A stretch of DNA of 64,000 nt from Burkholderiales bacterium (GTDB taxonomy: Bacteria > Pseudomonadota > Gammaproteobacteria > Burkholderiales > Burkholderiaceae_E). Below, in pieces: positions 56,083 through 64,000 of the stretch. Below the pieces are notes generated by a model, which was not told where the DNA came from, made no database searches, and saw only the letters and a program-made list of their open reading frames with translations. Position 1 is the first letter of the stretch. Every line of letters starts with the position of its first letter. The translations under genes and the position numbers were made by a program. The stretch spans positions 124,001 to 188,000 of the forward strand of contig JAPLQF010000029.1 of assembly GCA_026399875.1 (NCBI GenBank). The letters are read 5' to 3'.

Positions 56083-58239
56083 TTACTGCAGCTTGTAAAA
56101 ACCGACCAGCTTGGAGATCTCGACCTGGCGTGAATTGCGTGCCCAGAGTTCGAGGGCATCCACTTTCCAGCCCGCGGCGTACTGGCCCATCTGGCCCACC
56201 CCGACCGTCGTATCGCAATGCGTATCGCTGATGGATTGCCGGCTGCACTTGATGAGTGCGCCGCGAGCATTGGTCGAGACGTTGACCGTGTCGCTGAACC
56301 TCGGGCCCGAGCCGGTCGGCGGCTTGCCGAAGGCGCTGATCGAGGTCGGCGCGAGTGCTCCCGACGGAACCCGCCAGAAGGCGGTGCCACTGGTGCCAAT
56401 GTCGATCCAGTTGGGCGAAGCCGCATCCGGCGCATCGAAGGGGAAAGCACCGAGGGCACTGGAGCCCTCGATCACGGCGGCGCGAGCGGGCGCGGTGAGG
56501 TCAACGAAGGTACTCGCTGCCACCTCGGCCAGCGTCAGGGCGCGACTGTTGGTGCGATAGATCTGCACCTCATTCGGCGTGACGCCATCGGCATGGAAGA
56601 ACTCGAGCTTCCAGACCGACTGATCCGGGATCGTCCGGATGATGTCGTCGGTTGCAGTCGCCGGATCAGAGAAGACGATCGCAGTTTCCTTGTCCTTTGG
56701 CAGACCCGGCGTCGTCGGATCGATGTAGCGGCCGGCCAGGCGCAGCACGCTGGTCGATGCGAGCACTGCGGGCGTCGCACCTTGAGCAGGCTGCTTTTCA
56801 ATCACCAGATACGACAGCCCTGAAGTCGGCCGGTAGGTCACCACATTGCCCCTGGGCGTGGTCACCAGCACCTTGCTGAAGACCGGGTTGCCGCCGGCTG
56901 TGCGATTGGCAATCCAGATGTTGTAGCCGGTGTTGATGCTCGAGAAGGCCGGGGTGTTGACCAGATCGCGCATCTGGGCATAAGGCCTGACAGTGGCGTT
57001 GTACTTGTACTGGTTGCCGATCAGCTTGAGGCTGTCGCCGACCTTGCGGGCCACCATGTTCTCGTTGTCGGTGCTGCCGTCGGCAGCGGTCCAGCGATAG
57101 GAAAAGACAAAGTCGCCGTTGACCCGCTTGAACTCGAAAGCGCCGCGGTCGAAGACGACACCGGCGCTGCCCGACTTGAACATGCCGCTGAAGGCGCTGG
57201 TGGGGCTGACGGTCGCTCCGTTACTCAGGAAGCTCGCCGGGTCGTTGTTGAGGAAGAGGCTGGTGCAGGCCGGCGACTTGGGCGCCGACCCGTTGGAAGA
57301 GCCGTTGGTGACCCGATCGGCCAGCGGCACCGCATAGCAGGCGGTCATCCGCTTGAGCATGTCGCTCACCAGCACGGCCAGATTGTCGTTGCCAAGCGAT
57401 TCGGCGCTGACCGACCCAGTCGGCAGCGGCGCAATCGAGGTGTCGCTGCTCTTGAAGCTGATCCGAATCGGATCGGAATCGCTCGCGCTCGGCGCAGCTT
57501 TCACGGTGACTTCATTGTTGGCGCCGCTGCCGTCAGGACGCACGCTCACCTGCACCAGATCGAGCAGCCGGTCCTGACCGGTGCCATCGGCCTTGAAGGC
57601 GGTGGTGATCGGATTGCCCTGGGTGCCGAGCGCATCGAGCAGCGGCTTGAGTGCGGTCATGACCCGATCGACCGAGGCCTTGACCTTGGCCGCATCGACA
57701 CTCGCCGGGGTGGATTTGATGTCATCGACCAGCTTCTGCGGATCGCCGTTGGAGGACAGGGTCGATGCAATCAGGTTGGTCAGCGGGGTGATGTTGACCG
57801 TGCCGGTGCTGGCATCGGGCGCGACGCTGACCAGCCTGGTGTCATTAAGGGTGGCGACCAGCACGAAAGGCGGCTTCGGCGAGGTGCCGAGATCGCAGGA
57901 ATAGGCGCCGTCCGAGTCGGTCTTGACCTCGCACACCACCGCGCCGGTGGCATCAAAAATTTTCAGACTGGCATCAGCCAGCGCAGCGCCGGTGGCGGCG
58001 GTGCCCGACAGCACCACTGAACTGGGTGTGGTCGGAATCGTGGTCGGGCTGCCACCGGTGGGGGTGCTGCTGCCGCCGCTGGCGGTCGTGCCGCCGGTCG
58101 ACGTGGATCCGGTGGTCGTTAAGGAATCGGAGCCACCGCATCCGGCGAGGGCGATACATCCAGCGCCCACCAGGGCGAGGGTCAGACGTTTGGGGGTGAA
58201 AGTCAATTTGATCTCCGGTCGTTGAATTCGCAGAGTCAT
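56083..58239 (-). CDS. Large predicted lipoprotein of unknown function
   Basis: The 718-aa protein has a leader ending in the lipobox LAGC, followed by a Thr/Ser/Gly/Pro low-complexity linker (about residues 36-72). Next comes a carboxypeptidase-regulatory-like beta domain (GTAATGAALADASLKIFDATGAVV, about 77-130). The rest (to 718) is unassigned and rich in beta strands, with paired cysteines near 321-341 and again near the C-terminus. It is probably a surface or periplasmic protein. The start at 58239 gives a proper signal peptide. Confidence 0.78.
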   Translation of the reverse strand: MTLRIQRPEIKLTFTPKRLTLALVGAGCIALAGCGGSDSLTTTGSTSTGGTTASGGSSTPTGGSPTTIPTTPSSVVLSGTAATGAALADASLKIFDATGAVVCEVKTDSDGAYSCDLGTSPKPPFVLVATLNDTRLVSVAPDASTGTVNITPLTNLIASTLSSNGDPQKLVDDIKSTPASVDAAKVKASVDRVMTALKPLLDALGTQGNPITTAFKADGTGQDRLLDLVQVSVRPDGSGANNEVTVKAAPSASDSDPIRISFKSSDTSIAPLPTGSVSAESLGNDNLAVLVSDMLKRMTACYAVPLADRVTNGSSNGSAPKSPACTSLFLNNDPASFLSNGATVSPTSAFSGMFKSGSAGVVFDRGAFEFKRVNGDFVFSYRWTAADGSTDNENMVARKVGDSLKLIGNQYKYNATVRPYAQMRDLVNTPAFSSINTGYNIWIANRTAGGNPVFSKVLVTTPRGNVVTYRPTSGLSYLVIEKQPAQGATPAVLASTSVLRLAGRYIDPTTPGLPKDKETAIVFSDPATATDDIIRTIPDQSVWKLEFFHADGVTPNEVQIYRTNSRALTLAEVAASTFVDLTAPARAAVIEGSSALGAFPFDAPDAASPNWIDIGTSGTAFWRVPSGALAPTSISAFGKPPTGSGPRFSDTVNVSTNARGALIKCSRQSISDTHCDTTVGVGQMGQYAAGWKVDALELWARNSRQVEISKLVGFYKLQ

Positions 58240-58332
58240 TCCATCGGACGAGGCTGCTGAAAAACAGGACTTCCTTCCAAAGCCCCTCTGCACGGACAGC
58301 GCCGGCCGATGAACGGCACAGCAAGTCTGGTG

Positions 58333-59502
58333 TCAGGCCAAAGACCGGCTCTTCGGCTCACCCTGCGTCAGCGCCAGCAGGGCGCCAAAGGCCAGCACCA
58401 GGGCCGAGGCGGTCAGCCCCGGTCGCAGCGACCCCCAGTGGTCGGCCACCCAGCCGGTCGCCACCGGCCCCACCATCTGGCTGGCGGCAAAGACGATGGT
58501 GAAGGTGGCCATAGCCGAGCCCCAGGCAGGTTTGGGCAGCCAATGCTTGATCAGACTGCCGACCGCCGAGGGTGCGCTGAACATCGACAGACCGAAGAGC
58601 ACCGCAGAACCCAGCAGCGAGATCGGATGGGTCGACACCATCGGCAGCATGGCGCCGATCGCCGAGGTGGCCATGATTGCGGCAAGTGGGCGGCCGCCTC
58701 GCCAGCGTTCGCAGGGCCCGGCCCACACCATCGGTGCCAGCAGGGTCGCGGCGCCAAGCACCACCCAGACCGACATCACCAGGCCGACGCCCGCGCCATT
58801 GATGCGCATCCAGGCGATCACGAAGGTCATGTAGCCGATGTAGCCCAGACCGAAGCACAGATAGGCAAGAAGCTGCCAGATAAAAGGTCGCACTGCCCAG
58901 CGGGCACTGCCCGCTGCCGCACCCGGCTCATCGATCTGCCAGGCCGCCCAGATCGCGACCGCCGACATTGCCAGTCCGGCAGCACCCATGGCGCGCCAGG
59001 CCAGCGGCCAGGCGGCATCACCAACCTGCTGCAGCAGCAGCGGGATCGCCACGCCACACAGCATCAGGCCGATGCCTGCACCGGCAAAGAACATCGCAAT
59101 GGTCGTGCTTGCGCGCTCGGGACGCCCCGGAAAGACGTTGCCGGAAAGCGCGCCGCCACAAATGAAGACACAGGCGCCACCGATGCCCGAGAACACCCGA
59201 AGGACCGACAGCAGCGGCACATCGCGAACGAAGCCGGTGGCCAGCACCGTCAGCGAGGTCAGCACCATGCCGATGGCAAAGAGCCGCCGATTTCCGATGC
59301 GCCCGACCACCGCCCGCACCACCAGCGCGCCAATCAGGTAGCCGGCGGCATTGGCGGTATTGAGTCCGCCGGCCTGCGACCAGTCGAGCGCAAGATCGGT
59401 GCGCATGGCTGGCAGCACCAGCGCGTAGGCGAACCGGGCAAAGGAATTCGACACCGCGGGGCCAAAGGAGAGCAGGAAAGCAACGAGAAAACCGCGGGTC
59501 AT
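58333..59502 (-). CDS. MFS transporter, YbfB/YjiJ family
   Basis: Twelve-helix major facilitator protein of 389 aa. The N-terminus FLLSFGPAVSNSFARFAYALVLPAM and the segment AGGLNTANAAGYLIGAL are typical of the YbfB/YjiJ group. The substrate is unknown. It lies 93 bases upstream, on the same strand, of the large lipoprotein gene. Confidence 0.87.
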   Translation of the reverse strand: MTRGFLVAFLLSFGPAVSNSFARFAYALVLPAMRTDLALDWSQAGGLNTANAAGYLIGALVVRAVVGRIGNRRLFAIGMVLTSLTVLATGFVRDVPLLSVLRVFSGIGGACVFICGGALSGNVFPGRPERASTTIAMFFAGAGIGLMLCGVAIPLLLQQVGDAAWPLAWRAMGAAGLAMSAVAIWAAWQIDEPGAAAGSARWAVRPFIWQLLAYLCFGLGYIGYMTFVIAWMRINGAGVGLVMSVWVVLGAATLLAPMVWAGPCERWRGGRPLAAIMATSAIGAMLPMVSTHPISLLGSAVLFGLSMFSAPSAVGSLIKHWLPKPAWGSAMATFTIVFAASQMVGPVATGWVADHWGSLRPGLTASALVLAFGALLALTQGEPKSRSLA

Positions 59503-59645
59503 GTCGTCATCCTAGCCGAGGCGCGACATTCGACCCTGCCAAGGCAGATCAGAATCCGGATCGAATGAGGGCAGCGAATCGATTCAGGCAAAGTGCCAAC
59601 TTCGACACACATGCTGAAAAAAGCTTTCCGATCAAGTCCAAGACC

Positions 59646-59669
59646 GAACCGCTTGTCGGTTCAGCGGTT
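59646..59669 (+). promoter_or_regulatory. Two mutually exclusive short hairpins upstream of the DHH gene
   Basis: GAACCG (59646-59651) can pair with CGGTTC (59657-59662), while the overlapping AACCGC (59647-59652) can pair with GCGGTT (59664-59669). Both have 6-bp stems and share one arm, so only one can form at a time. They lie about 50-75 bases before the DHH start codon. This could be regulatory or coincidental. Confidence 0.3.
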
Positions 59670-59719
59670 GTTGCGGCATGTCGGATGACGAAGACTGGCA
59701 AGGCTTACGCGGAGAAAAC

Positions 59720-60682
59720 ATGGCTCAGCCCCAATATCGACTCGTCACACGATCCGACTTCGACGGACTCGTGTGCGCCGTGCTGCTGCGCGAAATCGGC
59801 CTGATCAACGAAATCCTGTTCGTTCACCCCAAGGACATGCAGGACGGCAAGATCGAGATCACCGAGCGCGACATCACCACCAACGTGCCCTATGTCGCGA
59901 CAGCACGACTGGCTTTCGACCATCATTCGTCGGAGGTCATTCGCAACACTTCACAGGTCGGCAACCATGTGATCGACCCGAACTCACCCTCTGCGGCGCG
60001 CGTGGTGTGGCAGTACTACGGCGGCCGTGAGGCGTTTCCGAATGTCAGCGATCAACTGATGCGTGCAGTCGACCAGGCCGACTCGGCGAAGTACACCGTC
60101 GAGGAAGTGCTGCATCCGAAAGACTGGACGATGCTCGGATTCCTGATGGATGCCCGCACCGGGCTCGGGCGCTTTCGCAATTTCAGGATCTCGAACTATC
60201 AGCTGATGATGGCGCTGATCGATGCCTGTCGCACCCTGACGGTCAAGGAAATCATGGCCTTGCCCGATGTGAGAGAGCGGATCGACCTCTATTTCGAACA
60301 CGAAGGCAAGGCGGTCGACCAGTTGCTGTCGGCATCGACCGTGCACGGCAATATCGTCGTGGTCGACATGCGCGACCAGGATCCGATCTGGGCGACCAAC
60401 CGGTTCATGATCTATGCGCTGTTCCCTCAGTGCAATGTCTCGGTTCACCGGATGTGGGGCCTGCACAAACAGAACGCGGTCTTTGCCATCGGCAAATCGA
60501 TCTTCGAGCGGACCTGTGCCACCAATATCGGCGACCTGTGCCTGCGACATGGCGGCGGCGGACATGCGGCTGCCGGCACCTGTCAGGTCGAACACTCGAT
60601 GTCGGATCGGGTCCTGTCAGAACTGCTCTCGAGCATGCAGCGCGACGAGGCATTGCGTCTCGAGGCACAGCGCGGCGCCTGA
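59720..60682 (+). CDS. DHH-family phosphoesterase
   Basis: The 320-aa protein has the DHH motif I RSDFDGLVCAVLL (D13, D15), the signature AFDHHSSE (D67, H68, H69), and a DHHA1-type C-terminal motif GGGGHAAAGTCQV. Relatives act on oligoribonucleotides, cyclic dinucleotides or polyphosphate; the substrate is not readable here. The start at 59720 follows GGAG; the frame opens earlier at 59678. Confidence 0.88.
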   Translation: MAQPQYRLVTRSDFDGLVCAVLLREIGLINEILFVHPKDMQDGKIEITERDITTNVPYVATARLAFDHHSSEVIRNTSQVGNHVIDPNSPSAARVVWQYYGGREAFPNVSDQLMRAVDQADSAKYTVEEVLHPKDWTMLGFLMDARTGLGRFRNFRISNYQLMMALIDACRTLTVKEIMALPDVRERIDLYFEHEGKAVDQLLSASTVHGNIVVVDMRDQDPIWATNRFMIYALFPQCNVSVHRMWGLHKQNAVFAIGKSIFERTCATNIGDLCLRHGGGGHAAAGTCQVEHSMSDRVLSELLSSMQRDEALRLEAQRGA

Positions 60683-60710
60683 ATTCGCTGATCTGCAGCG
60701 ACCGATCGAC

Positions 60711-61646
60711 TCAGAGGTATGTCCCGGCGAGCATCAGCACCTCGCCGCCTGAACCAATCTTGAACCGTGCGATGCCGGCACCGCGCGCGGTATCGACACC
60801 ACCCAGATCGAGCATCCGGATGCCCTGCGCCTTGAGCATCTGCATGCCCTGCCACAGCAGCAGATTGTGGGCACCGAGATCGCGACCCGCGTCCCCGACC
60901 CAACCGACCTGATAGGTCGCCGCTTCGCCGTGGATGAGAAAGAGCATCCCGGCGACTGCATCACGCCCGAGATCAGCCCGCAAGGTGAGCATTGCATCGG
61001 TCCGTCCGTCGCGACCCGTCTGGCCACAGGCCACCTGCCAGGCCTCGACGAATCCATCTGGCAGCGCGATATAACGCTTTTCGCTGCGCTGCGCGAGCTC
61101 GCGATCGAGCAGCCACCGATATTGCGCGGGCTTGCCGCCGACCTTTTGCACCTTGAGGGTCGAGCGTTCGGCGGCGGCCAGACGGTTGCGCCACTTGCCG
61201 TGCATGGCCGCGCGCAAGGCAGCGGCTTCCTGCGTGAGGTCGATGCGCACCGTGGCATGACCGGTCATGACCCGGATAAGGCGGCGAACACCGGCTGTGT
61301 CGGCACTCACCGCATCGGGCGTGAACAGGATCGCCCTCGGCCAGCCCACAGGCGCGCTGCGCTTGAGCAGGCGACAGGCGCGCTCGCGGTCGGGCGGCAA
61401 CAGATCGGCTGACCAGACCGGGCCATGCGAACACAGGGCCAACGAGACGATTCCGCCGATGCGCCGAACCAGAAACTGCGCGATACCGACCAGCCGGTCC
61501 TCGTGTATGACGGCGGCGCGCAGACAACGCGTGCCCAGCGCCTGCATCGCCTCGCCGTAGGCCCAGTCCTGCTGAAGCGCTGCTGCCGCGGTACGATGCA
61601 GCGCATCCCATGTCGTGCGCTCGATTCCGGTCCAGATCACCTGCAT
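60711..61646 (-). CDS. FemAB/GNAT-like acyltransferase
   Basis: The 311-aa protein has two GNAT-like halves. The first includes RAAVIHEDRLVGIAQFLVRR. The second has GKWRNRLAAAERSTLKVQ and the C-terminal core GAHNLLLWQGMQMLKAQGIRMLDLGGVD, which matches FemAB and peptidoglycan-bridge/lipid-linked aminoacyltransferase-type proteins. The natural substrate is unknown. It is convergent with the DHH gene. Confidence 0.8.
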   Translation of the reverse strand: MQVIWTGIERTTWDALHRTAAAALQQDWAYGEAMQALGTRCLRAAVIHEDRLVGIAQFLVRRIGGIVSLALCSHGPVWSADLLPPDRERACRLLKRSAPVGWPRAILFTPDAVSADTAGVRRLIRVMTGHATVRIDLTQEAAALRAAMHGKWRNRLAAAERSTLKVQKVGGKPAQYRWLLDRELAQRSEKRYIALPDGFVEAWQVACGQTGRDGRTDAMLTLRADLGRDAVAGMLFLIHGEAATYQVGWVGDAGRDLGAHNLLLWQGMQMLKAQGIRMLDLGGVDTARGAGIARFKIGSGGEVLMLAGTYL

Positions 61647-61736
61647 CGTTCAAGTGTACGGCGAACCGGCTAAGCGCCCGACCACCGGATGCCGATGCCA
61701 CGATGAATCACCCGTGATGAAGCGCTGACCGCTGCC

Positions 61737-61925
61737 ATGCCCCTGCTGATCAAGCGTCCGGAAAACGTGCTCGGCCACTCGCTGCCCGAACCCCGCATCA
61801 CGCTGGCCGGCGCCCTGCTGCTGGCACTCGCCGTGAGCGTTCCGGTGCTGGTCCTGGGATCGCTGCTCGATCTCTTCGTGCAGTGGGTCTTCGGTGTCTG
61901 CGTGGGCTTGTGGTGCCTGGTCTGA
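61737..61925 (+). CDS. Small membrane protein
   Basis: The 62-aa frame has a basic N-terminus (MPLLIKRPENVLGHS) and a long hydrophobic stretch from about residue 24 to the end that could form one or two helices. It lies alone between the FemAB-like gene and the acyl-CoA ligase. Hydrophobicity and good start context favour a real gene, but no family was recognised. Confidence 0.45.
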   Translation: MPLLIKRPENVLGHSLPEPRITLAGALLLALAVSVPVLVLGSLLDLFVQWVFGVCVGLWCLV

Positions 61926-61976
61926 TCAGAGATCGCCGCCCGATCACCGGACAGCGCTTGCAAGGGTCGCCAATGA

Positions 61977-62026
61977 GCCCTCAGTGGCCCTCGGCGGTCC
62001 CTCGGTGGCCCCTCGGCGCCCCTCAT
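61977..62026. repeat. Degenerate 10-11 bp GC-rich tandem repeat
   Basis: About five imperfect copies of a CCCTCGGTGG-like unit run head to tail in the spacer upstream of the acyl-CoA ligase gene, ending about 45 bases before its ATG. Copies differ by one or two bases or single-base indels. Confidence 0.55.
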
Positions 62027-62069
62027 TAGCCCGTGTTAAATTCGCCCCAAACAAAGCTCAGGAGACCCC

Positions 62070-63641
62070 ATGTACGCTGGCCACTACGCTCAACTGAACC
62101 CTGACCGCCCCGCCTTCATCATGGCGTCGAGCGGCGAATCGGTGTCCTACGCCGAATACGACGCCCGCACCAATCGACTCGCCCATCTGCTGCGCGGGCA
62201 GGGCCTCAAGCGGCTCGACCACTACTCGGTGTTCATGGAAAACAATTCCCGCTATCTCGAGGCCTGCGGTGCCGGCGAGCGATCGGGGCTTTACTGCACC
62301 TGCGTCAATTCGTTTCTGACCGCAGACGAGTTGACCTACATCCTGAACAACAGCGAGTCCCAGGTGCTGATCACATCGATCGGCAAGGTCGAAGTCGCGC
62401 TGAAAGCGATTGCACAGGCGCCGCGCATCAAGCGCTGCCTGGTTGTAGATGGCGCGGGTGCCCAACTGCCGGCGCGTGTCGGCGACTGCATCGTGAGTGA
62501 TTACGCGGCCGCCCTGGCTGAGTTCCGGTCCACACCGATTGCTGACGAATGGCTCGGTACGCCGATGCTCTACTCCTCGGGCACCACCGGCCGGCCCAAA
62601 GGCATTGTCAGGCCCCTGCCCGAATCGCCTCCCTCGCAACCGCTGCCGCTTTTCGATTTCCTGACCAAGCTGTGGCGTTATCGGCCGGACATGATCTATC
62701 TGTCACCGGCGCCGCTCTATCACTCCGCGCCACAGGCGGCGGTGTCGCTCACGATCCGCAATGGCGGGACCGTGATCATCATGGAGCACTTCGACCCCGA
62801 GCAGTACCTGTCCCTGATACCGAGATACAAGGTCAGCCATTCGCAACTGGTGCCGACGATGTTCAGCCGCATGCTCAAGCTGCCGCAGGCCACGCGCGAA
62901 GCCTACGATCTGTCCTCGCTCGAAATCGCGGTTCACGCCGCGGCGCCCTGCCCCGCCCAGGTGAAAGAACAGATGATCGAGTGGTGGGGGCCGATCATTC
63001 ACGAGTACTACGGTGCGACCGAAGGCCTTGGCTTTACCGCCTGCGACAGCGCCGAGTGGCTGGCGCATCGGGGCAGCGTCGGTCGGGTGCTGCTCGGTGA
63101 TCTGCACATCCTCGACGAGAACATGCAGCCCTCTCCCAAAGGCACGCCCGGCGAGATCTGGTTCAAGAGCGGATCACCCTTCGTCTATTTCAATGACCCC
63201 GAGCGCACCGCCGAGACACGCTCGGCCGACGGCACAATGAGCACCGTGGGCGACGTGGGTTATGTCGACGATGACGGCTTTCTCTATCTCACCGATCGCT
63301 CGACCTTCATGATCATCTCGGGTGGCGTGAACATCTATCCGCAGGAGTGCGAAAACCTGCTGATCACCCATCCGAAGGTGGCCGATGCGGCAGTCTTCGG
63401 CGTGCCGAACGCCGATCTCGGCGAGGAGGTCAAGGCGGTCGTCCAGCCGATGCCCGGCGTGACGGCCAATGACGAGCTCGCACAGGAGCTGATCGCCTTT
63501 TGCCAGCAGAATTTGGCCAAGCTCAAGTGTCCGCGCTCGATCGATTTCATCGATGCCATGCCCCGACTGCCGACCGGCAAGCTCTACAAGAAGCCGCTGC
63601 GCGAAAAGTACTGGGCCGGCCACAAAAGCCGGATTGTCTGA
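62070..63641 (+). CDS. AMP-binding acyl-CoA ligase (fatty acid or related carboxylate)
   Basis: ANL-superfamily adenylate-forming enzyme of 523 aa. It shows the P-loop YSSGTTGRPKGI (168-179), A5 YYGATEGLG, the hinge-region A7/A8 GDVGYVDDDGFLYLTDRSTFMIISGGVNIYP split by short loops, and the C-terminal catalytic lysine in LPTGKLYKKPLR. It is probably an acyl-CoA synthetase; chain-length or aromatic specificity cannot be read. CAGGAGA precedes the ATG. A terminator follows. Confidence 0.9.
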   Translation: MYAGHYAQLNPDRPAFIMASSGESVSYAEYDARTNRLAHLLRGQGLKRLDHYSVFMENNSRYLEACGAGERSGLYCTCVNSFLTADELTYILNNSESQVLITSIGKVEVALKAIAQAPRIKRCLVVDGAGAQLPARVGDCIVSDYAAALAEFRSTPIADEWLGTPMLYSSGTTGRPKGIVRPLPESPPSQPLPLFDFLTKLWRYRPDMIYLSPAPLYHSAPQAAVSLTIRNGGTVIIMEHFDPEQYLSLIPRYKVSHSQLVPTMFSRMLKLPQATREAYDLSSLEIAVHAAAPCPAQVKEQMIEWWGPIIHEYYGATEGLGFTACDSAEWLAHRGSVGRVLLGDLHILDENMQPSPKGTPGEIWFKSGSPFVYFNDPERTAETRSADGTMSTVGDVGYVDDDGFLYLTDRSTFMIISGGVNIYPQECENLLITHPKVADAAVFGVPNADLGEEVKAVVQPMPGVTANDELAQELIAFCQQNLAKLKCPRSIDFIDAMPRLPTGKLYKKPLREKYWAGHKSRIV

Positions 63642-63657
63642 GGCACACGCGCGAGCC

Positions 63658-63698
63658 AAGAAAAACGGCCCGCGTTGCACACGCAGGCCGCTTTTCTT
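63658..63698. terminator. Bidirectional intrinsic terminator between the acyl-CoA ligase and rpoD
   Basis: A GC-rich stem at 63666-63690 (CGGCCCGCGT...ACGCAGGCCG, one mismatch) is flanked by AAGAAAA on the left and TTTTCTT on the right. It therefore works as a hairpin plus U tract in both directions, and the minus-strand version has a G-U pair instead of the mismatch. It separates two convergent genes. Confidence 0.85.
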
Positions 63699-63730
63699 GA
63701 CGCTTGAGGCGCATCAGCGCCCCACTCAGA

Positions 63731-64000
63731 TCAGGACTGACCGCCTTCCAGGAAGCTCTTGAGCTTGTCGGCCCGTGAAGGGTGACGCAACTTGCGCAGG
63801 GCCTTGGCTTCGATCTGACGGATTCGCTCGCGCGTGACGTCGAACTGCTTGCCGACTTCCTCGAGCGTGTGGTCGGTACTCATCTCGACACCAAAGCGCA
63901 TCCTCAGCACCTTCGCCTCGCGCGGTGTCAGCGAATCGAGCACCTCCTTGACCACATCGCGCATCGAGCCGTGGAGTGCGGCATCGGCGGGTGCCAGTGT
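63731..64000 (-). CDS. rpoD: RNA polymerase sigma factor RpoD, C-terminal part (cut by window edge)
   Basis: The last 89 codons of the housekeeping sigma factor, region 3.2/4. The segments [23 protein letters not shown] and [32 protein letters not shown] are the sigma 4.2 -35 recognition helix-turn-helix in its RpoD form. The frame is open through base 64000, so the gene continues outside the window. It is transcribed toward the bidirectional terminator. Confidence 0.95.
   Translation of the reverse strand, partial: TLAPADAALHGSMRDVVKEVLDSLTPREAKVLRMRFGVEMSTDHTLEEVGKQFDVTRERIRQIEAKALRKLRHPSRADKLKSFLEGGQS

Noticed and set aside
1..64000. CRISPR arrays, rRNA genes, insertion sequences, prophage or conjugative genes
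   Set aside because: I looked for spaced direct repeats, rRNA signatures, transposase/integrase motifs and phage structural genes and found none. The only repeats are the short tandem arrays listed.

Overview
This 64 kb window is GC-rich, densely coded chromosomal DNA from a betaproteobacterium. It most resembles Burkholderiales: the order yebC-purD-hemF-nadD-rsfS-rlmH-maf-rng, the pairs pepN-fbp and dnaE-msbA, a CphA/CphA' pair, and rpoD at the right edge all fit that order. That placement is inference from gene content and gene order; no database search was possible. I see no rRNA, CRISPR array, transposase or prophage.

Layout. 1-7048: a cytochrome c maturation System I operon, ccmI(partial)-ccmA-B-C-D-E-F-G-H, mostly joined by 4-base stop/start overlaps. 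7218-11250: HU (minus strand), a PLP-dependent Cys/Met enzyme, then a kexin-like S8 protease followed by a separate gene for a protein that looks like an S8 propeptide. 11379-15126: pepN and fbp. 15108-20366 (minus): a co-directional run DUF853 ATPase, EamA transporter, an atypical SDR, qor and tcdA, with a 16-bp tandem repeat between the SDR and qor. 20546-28402: a housekeeping run yebC-purD-hemF-nadD-rsfS-rlmH-maf-(beta-hydroxyacid dehydrogenase)-rng. 28516-31179: an exported methyltransferase-like protein, a CMD-family peroxidase-like protein and two small envelope proteins. 31296-36683 (minus): dnaE then msbA. 36792-43415: EamA transporter, fpr, a WrbA-like/pirin pair divergent from a LysR gene, gluQ and rhlE.

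43485-51229 is a cyanophycin locus: a DUF1854 protein and an ABC exporter-type protein on the minus strand, divergent from two adjacent cyanophycin synthetase paralogues. The first paralogue keeps an HxxEH motif in its N-domain but has lost the Mur-ligase P-loop. The second keeps the P-loop but has lost HxxEH. The two look complementary. 51429-53530 holds a triple-BON protein, Hsp20 and an FNR-like regulator. 53719-54007 (minus) is a CAU-anticodon tRNA, most likely tRNA-Ile2, interrupted right after the anticodon by a 210-nt group I intron of the Azoarcus type.

54096-64000: a YpfJ-type zinc metallopeptidase, a lipoprotein coupled to an orphan nitrile-hydratase-accessory-like gene, a large lipoprotein of unknown function, an MFS transporter, a DHH phosphoesterase, a FemAB/GNAT-like protein, a small membrane protein, an acyl-CoA ligase, a bidirectional terminator, and the 3' end of rpoD.
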